Shown here one piece after another: positions 1 to 4,848 of a DNA stretch of 5,544 nt. Within the stretch, counting starts at the first letter, position 1. Every line of letters starts with the position of its first letter. The stretch comes from Anaerolineaceae bacterium UBA6801 (GTDB lineage Bacteria > Chloroflexota > Anaerolineae > Anaerolineales > Anaerolineaceae), in assembly GCA_002452315.1 (NCBI GenBank), contig DKFH01000077.1, positions 12,445-17,988 on the forward strand. The letters are read 5' to 3'. The notes below the pieces were generated by a model. That model did not search any database, was not told the origin of the DNA, and worked only from the letters and a program-made list of their open reading frames with translations. The translations under genes were made by a program, and so were the position numbers.

Positions 1-198
1 CCGCCCGCCACACTCATCCAGGATGGCGGCAAGGATGCCGCCATGGACGATCCCGGGGTAGCCTTCATATGTAGCGGGTATCTTTAACGCTGAGCGAACC
101 CTCCCGGGAGAAAGGGTGTAAAAGTCAAGTTTTAAACCAACCGGGTTCTCCCTGCCGCACACAAAACAGGTTTTTGAACCTGGTTGTTTTTGTTCCAT
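1..198 (-). CDS. PaaI-type hotdog-fold thioesterase, N-terminal part (cut by left window edge)
   Basis: Reading from the ATG at 198-196, 66 codons run open to the window edge. The peptide begins MEQKQPGSKT and continues with C11-F-V-C14-G-R-E-N-P-x-G-L-K-L. It later shows V-H52-G-G-I-L-A-A-I-L-D61-E. A Cys-x-x-Cys-G opening followed by NPxGL and then an HGG helix start is typical of PaaI/4HBT-superfamily hotdog proteins. In these the HGG segment and a following acidic residue line the acyl-thioester site. The likely role is hydrolysis of a small acyl-CoA, but the substrate cannot be told and the C-terminal half is outside the window. The start lies 2 bases after the stop of the LLM oxidoreductase, so the gene is probably translated by coupling from it; no strong Shine-Dalgarno is visible. 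Whether it relates to F420 or is a passenger is unknown. The family call is fairly firm, the function is open. Confidence 0.8.
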   Translation of the reverse strand, partial: MEQKQPGSKTCFVCGRENPVGLKLDFYTLSPGRVRSALKIPATYEGYPGIVHGGILAAILDECGGR

Positions 199-200
199 GC

Positions 201-1202
201 TCATTTCGTGGCAAAGGTATCGATGAGCACCTGAACATTGCCGCCAACCGGGTACAGAATCGGGCAGGTCGCACCGTTATTGATATATTCCTGCACCTTG
301 GCCCGGGCCTCATCCGGGGTGCCGCTAGCTGTGATGCGGTGGATCAGGTCATCGGGCACCAGGTGCTTGGCTTGCTGGATTTGCTCATGGGTGGCCGGCC
401 AGCCCAGGATCGATTGAATCTCATTCACAATATCCATTGAAACACCCGAGGCCTTGGCAATATGCGGTTGCTGTGCCAGGTATTGCGTCAAGAGCTCCCG
501 GCTGGTATCGATCGCCTTATCGCCATCCTCATCCACAGAACAAACCACCAGTTGCGGGCGGTCCAAATCATCCAGCGTACGGCCTGAGGCTTTTAAGCCC
601 TTCTTGAGCTCATCGATAGCCTGTTCGTTGTACTCCGGCGGCACACAATAGTTGAGCACAGCGCCATCGGCAATCCGCCCGGTCAGTTCAAGCATTTTAG
701 GCCCGGTTGCGCCGATCATGATTGGCACATTGCGGGGTTCGCGCCGGCCGTGAACCACATCCAGCTCAATCCCGTTGACGTGTACATATTCGCCATCAAA
801 GCTGACACGTTCCATATTCAGCAACCGGCGTAAGACGATCACCGTTTCTTCCATGGCGGTCATCGGGCTTTTACGGTCAATACCCACGTTCTTGGCTAAT
901 GGATCCCACCAGGCGCCAATACCACAAATAATTCGATCGGGCGCCAGGTCATCCAGCGTCAGGAAGGTTGCTGCCAGTAAACCAATATTGCGCGTCCAGT
1001 TGTTGATCACGCCAGAACCGACCTGGATCTTCTCGGTCACAGCGGCATAGGCAGCCATCGGCACAATGGCATCCCGAACCAAGCGGCTTTCTGCCTGCCA
1101 GACGGCTTCAAAACCACGCTCTTCAGCATACTTCACATAATCCAATCCATCTCGCAGATCATGTGCGTCTTGTAAATAAAGGGCTACTCTTTTTATGGTC
1201 AT
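201..1202 (-). CDS. LLM-class F420-dependent oxidoreductase (Mer-like)
   Basis: This 333-residue protein belongs to the luciferase-like monooxygenase (TIM-barrel) superfamily, whose F420-using branch includes methylenetetrahydromethanopterin reductase (Mer) and F420-dependent dehydrogenases. Visible family features are the N-terminal strand TIKRVALYLQ, Y26-A-E-E-R-G-F-E-A-V-W (beta strand 2 region), V61-G-S-G-V-I-N-N-W-T-R-N (the Mer/LLM segment near the cofactor site), D89-R-I-I-C-G-I-G-A (strand plus glycine turn) and P160-I-M-I-G-A-T-G-P-K-M-L-E-L. The length matches Mer and related enzymes. I chose the ATG at 1202-1200 because an AAGGA lies 10 bases upstream and an LLM beta strand follows at once; the upstream TTG at 1238 would add only a charged, family-atypical tail. 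The gene is 36 bases after cofC and ends 2 bases before the thioesterase gene. The F420 operon makes F420H2 a better cofactor guess than FMN, but the substrate is unknown and Mer activity is not proven. Confidence 0.87.
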   Translation of the reverse strand: MTIKRVALYLQDAHDLRDGLDYVKYAEERGFEAVWQAESRLVRDAIVPMAAYAAVTEKIQVGSGVINNWTRNIGLLAATFLTLDDLAPDRIICGIGAWWDPLAKNVGIDRKSPMTAMEETVIVLRRLLNMERVSFDGEYVHVNGIELDVVHGRREPRNVPIMIGATGPKMLELTGRIADGAVLNYCVPPEYNEQAIDELKKGLKASGRTLDDLDRPQLVVCSVDEDGDKAIDTSRELLTQYLAQQPHIAKASGVSMDIVNEIQSILGWPATHEQIQQAKHLVPDDLIHRITASGTPDEARAKVQEYINNGATCPILYPVGGNVQVLIDTFATK

Positions 1203-1212
1203 TTTATTTTTT

Positions 1213-1217
1213 TCCTT
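1213..1217 (-). promoter_or_regulatory. Ribosome binding site of the LLM oxidoreductase gene
   Basis: The minus strand reads AAGGA here, 10 bases before the ATG at 1202, inside a purine-rich 36-base spacer after cofC. It supports the ATG over the in-frame TTG at 1238-1236. No hairpin followed by a T run is visible in the spacer, so read-through from cofC is expected. Confidence 0.55.
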
Positions 1218-1238
1218 TTCCTCTAGTGGTTTGGGCAA

Positions 1239-1853
1239 TTAAATTGTAAGGGGTAAAACACTCCGAGATCGAAGGATTTCATAATCCTCCGGAACATCCA
1301 AATCCAGTGAAATGCGTGGGTTTTCATAAATCACCACTTCAGCGCCGTTTTGCCTGGCCAGGTCACAATGCCTCTCAAACGAATCCGTGCCAAAAGAAAA
1401 GCTGATCAAATCCGCCGGGTCAATGAGGAGCATATTCGTACCCAATCGGCGCCTGTCTGGGCTGATCACCATCGTCGGGGGCGCAATCCGCTGCGCGATG
1501 AACTCTGTGACATCCGCGGGGGTCAGCATCGGTAAATCCGCCGGAACAATTAAGACACCTTCTGTTGATAATGCCTGGGAGAAGAGAGATGCCCGCCGCA
1601 AAGCATTGTTAAGCTCCGGCGTGCCATTTTCCGTGACTGTCCGGACGGATTTTTCACGCGCTTCAGTTAACACATTCGAATCTCGGCTGACGACGAGAAT
1701 TTCGGATATCGATTCAACCTGCAATAAAACATCAAGGGTATTGGAAAAAAGAAAGTGGTTCAGTCGGGAGCGTTCATCTTCTGAGAGGATCTCTGAGAGT
1801 CGTGATTTTCCGCGACGTAAAGGTTTGACTGGTACGATTGCCCATAGGCTCAT
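1239..1853 (-). CDS. cofC: 2-phospho-L-lactate / phosphoenolpyruvate guanylyltransferase CofC (FbiD)
   Basis: CofC joins the GMP part of GTP to 2-phospholactate (archaeal route) or phosphoenolpyruvate (mycobacterial FbiD route), giving the activated donor used by CofD. The 204-residue protein has the single nucleotidyltransferase-like domain usual for the family. Visible motifs are W4-A-I-V-P-V-K-P near the start, then G15-K-S-R-L (the glycine/lysine/arginine nucleotide-binding loop), E80-L-N-N-A-L, P104-A-D-L-P-M-L with the metal-binding aspartate, G138-T-N-M-L-L, F154-G-T-D-S-F-x-x-H162, and a terminal L183-D-L-D-V-P-E-D. The start is the ATG at 1853-1851, giving MSLWAIVPVK, which matches the family N terminus. 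An in-frame ATG at 1889 would add a 12-residue tail and overlap the cofD end. The gene begins 4 bases after the cofD stop, with AGGAG 11 bases upstream inside cofD. Identity is firm; whether it prefers phosphoenolpyruvate, 2-phospholactate or 3-phosphoglycerate cannot be read by eye. Confidence 0.93.
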   Translation of the reverse strand: MSLWAIVPVKPLRRGKSRLSEILSEDERSRLNHFLFSNTLDVLLQVESISEILVVSRDSNVLTEAREKSVRTVTENGTPELNNALRRASLFSQALSTEGVLIVPADLPMLTPADVTEFIAQRIAPPTMVISPDRRRLGTNMLLIDPADLISFSFGTDSFERHCDLARQNGAEVVIYENPRISLDLDVPEDYEILRSRSVLPLTI

Positions 1854-1857
1854 AGGG

Positions 1858-2802
1858 TTAGCGGCTCCTGCTGAGGACTGTCTCGCCAAATTCTAGGACT
1901 TCCTGTGCTAAACGAATGCGGTCCTGTGCATCTTTCATGATGATGTTAGTGAGTAAAGGAATTATACGCCATCGCTCAATTTTTTCCAATTCTTCCTGGT
2001 CTTGCTGGTCAAAAATAAAGCCGGTTAGCAATCTGCCATAATGGGATGCCACAGCAGAAGCAGAGGGTCGGATGCCCAATTCGTTGAACATTTTCGCAGC
2101 CGGCCCCTTCAGCGCATACCCGCCAACGATCGGTGAAACGGCTATCACCACTTTGTTTTCCAACGCTTGCCGGTACCCCCGCACAGAAAGAATGGGGTCA
2201 ATGCTTACCCACGGGTTGGATGGCGAGAAGATCACCAGGTCGGCTAGATCAATGGCATCCAGTACCCCCGGTGCAGGCTTGGCTTGGTCAGCCCCACGAA
2301 ATTCAAAAGCCTTCACAACCGGTTGGAAACCATATTTGACAAAATAATGCTGAAATCCCATCGAACCCTGGTCTGCAGTATGCACAATCGTCCGCACGGG
2401 TTCATCACTCATCGGCAAGACAGGATGCACCATACCCCATCCCAGACAAAATTCACGCGTGATGGCCGACAAAGCATGCCCTTGGCCAAGCTGTTGTGTG
2501 CGCACCAGGTGAGTCGCCAAATCCTTATCACCTAACCTGAACCAATCCGGTCCCCCTAGCGATTTGACAGCTTCGAATGTCGTCCAGGTCTCATCCCGCA
2601 GACCCCATCCTGTTTTGGGATTAGCTAATCCCGCCAGGGTATAACAAACCGTATCTAAATCAGGGCAGATTCGCAGCCCCCAATGGTCAAAATCATCACC
2701 CGTGTTGACAATTACGCAAAAATCTGTTGGTGGTAACAGCGCAGCCAATCCGTCTACAAGCTTCGCGCCGCCCACACCCCCAGCCAAAGCAACCACTTTC
2801 AA
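1858..2802 (-). CDS. cofD: 2-phospho-L-lactate (phosphoenolpyruvate) transferase CofD (FbiA)
   Basis: CofD moves the phospholactyl or phosphoenolpyruvyl group from the GMP-activated donor made by CofC onto FO, releasing GMP and giving F420-0 or dehydro-F420-0. From the chosen start the protein has 314 residues, the usual family length. Motifs in order are A7-G-G-V-G-G-A-K-L (the nucleotide-binding turn), N33-T-G-D-D-F (metal and FO site), G42-L-R-I-C-P-D-L-D-T, F88-R-L-G-D-K-D-L-x-x-H98, S193-P-S-N-P-W-V-S-I-D-P-I-L, and V222-S-P-I-V-G-G-x-A-L-K-G-P-A. I place the start at the TTG at 2802-2800 because AAGGAG lies 6 bases before it and the resulting MKVVALAGGVGG agrees with the normal N terminus. 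The in-frame TTG at 2817, overlapping the previous stop as TTGA, adds five residues and has a poorer ribosome site. The gene is followed by cofC after 4 bases. Identity is very secure; the exact start is less so. Confidence 0.95.
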   Translation of the reverse strand: MKVVALAGGVGGAKLVDGLAALLPPTDFCVIVNTGDDFDHWGLRICPDLDTVCYTLAGLANPKTGWGLRDETWTTFEAVKSLGGPDWFRLGDKDLATHLVRTQQLGQGHALSAITREFCLGWGMVHPVLPMSDEPVRTIVHTADQGSMGFQHYFVKYGFQPVVKAFEFRGADQAKPAPGVLDAIDLADLVIFSPSNPWVSIDPILSVRGYRQALENKVVIAVSPIVGGYALKGPAAKMFNELGIRPSASAVASHYGRLLTGFIFDQQDQEELEKIERWRIIPLLTNIIMKDAQDRIRLAQEVLEFGETVLSRSR

Positions 2803-2808
2803 GATTTT

Positions 2809-2814
2809 CTCCTT
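2809..2814 (-). promoter_or_regulatory. Ribosome binding site that decides the cofD start
   Basis: The minus strand reads AAGGAG followed by a 6-base spacer (AAAATC) and TTG at 2802. This is the best Shine-Dalgarno match around this junction. It overlaps the last base of the preceding phosphoesterase stop codon (2814), so ribosomes ending that gene would be well placed to restart at cofD. Confidence 0.7.
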
Positions 2815-3353
2815 CAACCCATAAAACGAAATTTCTTAAGCGCCATGCTCGAGGGATCATCTTCCTGCGCCACAACAATCAAATTATCCACGGTGATGCG
2901 CATTTCCACTGGTTCAAAGGCCACCGATTCCAACGCGCACGCCAGACTTTCCTGGGTGATATCATTGATCGCCAGGGTGATATGTGGCATCCAGTGTGAA
3001 GGCGAATAATATTGGTTTGGTCGATGACTATAAGAAAGCGTTTGGCGCCAAATTTGACTATGCAAGGCAAACATCGCCTGGGACTTAACCGGCGGCAGGT
3101 AAAACACCGGCCTCTCACCCGAGAAAATGCCAAACCCGAACACATAGGTGTTGAATTCATGTGTATTCGCGGCAATATCAGCCATTATAGCTTCAACTAC
3201 CGGAACATCAAACGCCTCGGCCACCATCCAGGTTAAATGCGGGGTTGGCAGCTCGTAGATCACCATTAAACCGCATGCCTCGCGCAGCCTGCCCCACAGG
3301 TCTTTGACGGTGACAGCTGCCTTTGGATCTATCTCACTGATGATTGCATACAT
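2814..3353 (-). CDS. 2H phosphoesterase superfamily protein (2'-5' RNA ligase-like)
   Basis: This 179-residue protein carries two H-x-T motifs, P38-H-L-T41 and P123-H-I-T126, about 85 residues apart, each preceded by a proline and a short strand. That is the signature of the 2H phosphoesterases, which include LigT/ThpR RNA 2',3'-cyclic phosphodiesterases and fungal/plant cyclic nucleotide phosphodiesterases. The paired His/Thr residues open cyclic phosphates or cleave 2'-5' phosphodiesters. The length is typical of the single-domain family. No signal peptide or membrane segment is visible, so it should be cytoplasmic. The ATG at 3353 is 3 bases after the cofE stop. GGTGAG lies very close to it (2 bases), so coupling from cofE probably drives translation. 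Its position between cofE and cofD is unexpected because no F420 step needs such an enzyme. The substrate is unknown: RNA ends, a cyclic nucleotide or a cyclic FO by-product are all possible. Confidence 0.85.
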   Translation of the reverse strand: MYAIISEIDPKAAVTVKDLWGRLREACGLMVIYELPTPHLTWMVAEAFDVPVVEAIMADIAANTHEFNTYVFGFGIFSGERPVFYLPPVKSQAMFALHSQIWRQTLSYSHRPNQYYSPSHWMPHITLAINDITQESLACALESVAFEPVEMRITVDNLIVVAQEDDPSSMALKKFRFMG

Positions 3354-3356
3354 TTC

Positions 3357-4124
3357 TCACCGAAACAGGTCTTGATCTTTCTGTCTGATTAACTCTGCCA
3401 GGGTTGCCTCCCGCAATGGGTATGGAAAGCCCCTGGCCAAAACCACGGGGAGGCCCTCGTGAGCCTGCCCCATCACCAATGAGGCGCCAGCTGCCAATTC
3501 GTCACTGGCGGCTACCTGGGTCACCCTCAGGCGGTAATCGAATAAATCCGGTTCGCCGCGCAGGTCCACCAGTCCGGGCAGACCAGATAAGCCGATCGTC
3601 ATCCCAATCGTGCCCAGCCGCCAGGCGCGGCCGTGCGAATCAATGATCAACACGCCGAGCTTGCAGCCAAACCATTGTTCAAGTTTTTCCCTGATTCCCC
3701 GGGCAGATTCATCTGGATTCTCGGGCAACAGCAAGACCCAATCCTCGGCTTCACCCCAGGGGCCGGAGACATTCGAATGGTCAATCCCTGCATTGGCGCT
3801 GATGAAGCCCAGGCGATGCTCCACGATCAGCAGGTTTTTGCGAGCGCGTACCACCTCCCGGCTCTCAGAGAGGATCAGTTCCACCAATCGTGGGTCTTTG
3901 GATGTGATGCGGGCATAGTCCAGCGCAGCCTCAGAAGGCTCAACCGTGGTCAGGTTGACCAGGCGGCCTTCCGCTTTGGAAACAATTTTCTGGGCGATCA
4001 CGAGCACATCGCCCGCCTGCAGCGTCAGTCCATTCTGAGTGAGTGTCGTGGCGATCAGCTCAGCAAGATCATCCCCTGGGGAAACCAGGGGAAGTCCTGC
4101 TAATGGATACAGTGTCAGGTTCAT
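3357..4124 (-). CDS. cofE: F420-0:gamma-L-glutamyl ligase CofE, stand-alone form
   Basis: CofE adds L-glutamate to F420-0 using GTP, building the gamma-linked tail of F420. The 255-residue protein shows the family order: L11-P-L-V-S-P-G-D-D-L near the start, V42-I-A-Q-K-I-V-S-K-A-E-G-R (GTP/metal loop), E102-H-R-L-G-F-I-S-A-N-A-G-I-D-H-S-N (substrate loop, N111 to N118), I161-D-S-H-G-R-A-W-R (metal-binding aspartate 162; the family more often has SDT(H/F)GRPWR), V186-D-L-R-G-E-P-D, and A206-S-D-E-L-A-A-G-A-S-L-V-M-G. It ends there, without the C-terminal nitroreductase domain of mycobacterial FbiB. I chose the ATG at 4124-4122, giving MNLTLYPLAG; the in-frame ATG at 4169 would add 15 family-atypical residues and overlap npdG by 44 bases. 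The gene begins 1 base after the npdG stop, without a clear Shine-Dalgarno, which points to translational coupling. Confidence 0.93.
   Translation of the reverse strand: MNLTLYPLAGLPLVSPGDDLAELIATTLTQNGLTLQAGDVLVIAQKIVSKAEGRLVNLTTVEPSEAALDYARITSKDPRLVELILSESREVVRARKNLLIVEHRLGFISANAGIDHSNVSGPWGEAEDWVLLLPENPDESARGIREKLEQWFGCKLGVLIIDSHGRAWRLGTIGMTIGLSGLPGLVDLRGEPDLFDYRLRVTQVAASDELAAGASLVMGQAHEGLPVVLARGFPYPLREATLAELIRQKDQDLFR
4072..4092. repeat. Perfect 8-bp inverted repeat inside the cofE start region
   Basis: TCCCCTGG at 4072-4079 and CCAGGGGA at 4085-4092 are exact reverse complements around a 5-base loop. The GC-rich stem begins about 32 bases inside the cofE message. No T run follows on either strand, so it is not an intrinsic terminator. 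It encodes part of the conserved LPLVSPGDD segment, so coding constraint may explain it; an effect on translation or mRNA stability is possible but untested. Confidence 0.45.
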
Positions 4125-4125
4125 C

Positions 4126-4812
4126 TCAGGCTTGGTCAGGAATACCCGTGATGCGAATGCCGGAAGCATGCACCTTGTGCTGCTTATTCAGACCGATCAG
4201 TACCGAGGTCATCCCTTCCACCACCACTGCATTTTCAATCGGACCTGCATCCCATCCCTTCAGACCGGTATCGGCTACCAAACCGATCACCACATCCCGA
4301 GCTGCTTTTCCTTTCCCGCACACCAACACATCGCAGTCTGTATCGCCCTCACCCATCAAACGTTCATAGGAGATGTTTTGAAAAGCATCGACAACAAAGC
4401 ATTTATCGCCTAAAATCGCCTGCGCTTCCTGGGCGGCAGAGCCGGCTTCAGGCATTTGCACTTTGGTTACCTTCGGCGGCACAATCGGGACGACGACATC
4501 GATCACAATTTTTCCCTGTAAAGCGTCCTTCAAATCCTCGAGGGTGGGCTTGTGGCCGGCATAGGGGACGGTGATCACAGCGATATCACAGGCTTCCATC
4601 GCCGAACGGTTATCCATGCCGCTTAACCCCTCAGGCATGTAACCCATGAATTCCGCCAGTTCATTTACCGCGGTTTGCGCTTTTTCATGCTGCCGCGAAC
4701 CAATGATCACTTTATGACCGGCCTTCAGCCAGCGGTAAGCCAGCCCTTTGCCTTCTTTACCAGTGCCCCCCACAATGCCGAGTGTATACAGTTGCTTTGT
4801 TTCTTCAGCCAT
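4126..4812 (-). CDS. npdG: NADPH-dependent F420 reductase (F420:NADP oxidoreductase)
   Basis: This enzyme passes hydride reversibly between NADP(H) and F420 and so links the F420 pool to central redox metabolism. The 228-residue protein has a Rossmann start at L11-G-I-V-G-G-T-G-K-E-G-K-G. After the second strand comes I37-G-S-R-Q-H-E-K-A, where the Ser-Arg pair is in the position used by this family to hold the 2'-phosphate of NADP. Then come A78-V-I-T-V-P-Y-A-G-H, D142-A-F-Q-N-I-S, C160-D-V-L-V-C-G-K-G-K-A-A-R-D, and the C-terminal block G190-P-I-E-N-A-V-V-V-E-G-M-T with S217-G-I-R-I-T-G-I. This C-terminal block separates it from other NADP reductases of the same fold. The ATG at 4812 has AAGGA 6 bases upstream. 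The gene follows the amidohydrolase after 36 bases and is joined to cofE by a single base. Length and motifs are complete. Confidence 0.94.
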   Translation of the reverse strand: MAEETKQLYTLGIVGGTGKEGKGLAYRWLKAGHKVIIGSRQHEKAQTAVNELAEFMGYMPEGLSGMDNRSAMEACDIAVITVPYAGHKPTLEDLKDALQGKIVIDVVVPIVPPKVTKVQMPEAGSAAQEAQAILGDKCFVVDAFQNISYERLMGEGDTDCDVLVCGKGKAARDVVIGLVADTGLKGWDAGPIENAVVVEGMTSVLIGLNKQHKVHASGIRITGIPDQA

Positions 4813-4818
4813 TTTGGT

Positions 4819-4823
4819 TCCTT
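4819..4823 (-). promoter_or_regulatory. Ribosome binding site of npdG
   Basis: The minus strand reads AAGGA with a 6-base spacer to the npdG ATG. It lies in a 36-base AT-rich spacer after the amidohydrolase stop. A -10-like TATTAT is present further upstream, but no matching -35 is visible, so I call only the ribosome site. Confidence 0.6.
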
Positions 4824-4848
4824 ATCTTGTTAAATAGACCAATAATAT

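Noticed and set aside
23..44. Perfect 8-bp inverted repeat ATGGCGGC / GCCGCCAT with a 6-base loop.
   Set aside because: It falls in the conserved G-G-I-L-A-A-I coding stretch of the thioesterase, where repeated GGC/GCC codons produce such symmetry by themselves.
167..182. Six-bp hairpin CAGGTT-TTTG-AACCTG with a T-rich flank on either strand, like a short intrinsic terminator.
   Set aside because: It lies within codons 6-11 of the thioesterase gene, the stem is short with only half GC, and terminating there would prevent the gene from being made.
1854..1889. Longer cofC starting at the ATG at 1889.
   Set aside because: The added MARQSSAGAANP tail overlaps cofD and is unlike the family start; the ATG at 1853 gives the expected N terminus.
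1387..1896. Long open frame of about 169 codons on the plus strand.
   Set aside because: It lies opposite cofC and the end of cofD, whose motifs are unmistakable. The peptide is low in recognisable domains and rich in Ser/Arg, as antisense frames often are.
3633..4103. Open frame of about 156 codons on the plus strand.
   Set aside because: It is the antisense shadow of cofE. No family motif is seen in it, and the cofE frame is clearly the coding one.
4125..4169. Longer cofE starting at the ATG at 4169 and overlapping npdG.
   Set aside because: The extra 15 residues are out-of-frame translation of the npdG end and do not resemble the CofE N terminus, whereas the ATG at 4124 gives the normal one.
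4813..4848. Possible internal promoter in the AT-rich spacer before npdG.
   Set aside because: A TATTAT-like -10 can be picked out on the minus strand, but there is no convincing -35 at the right distance, and AT-rich spacers often give such matches by chance.
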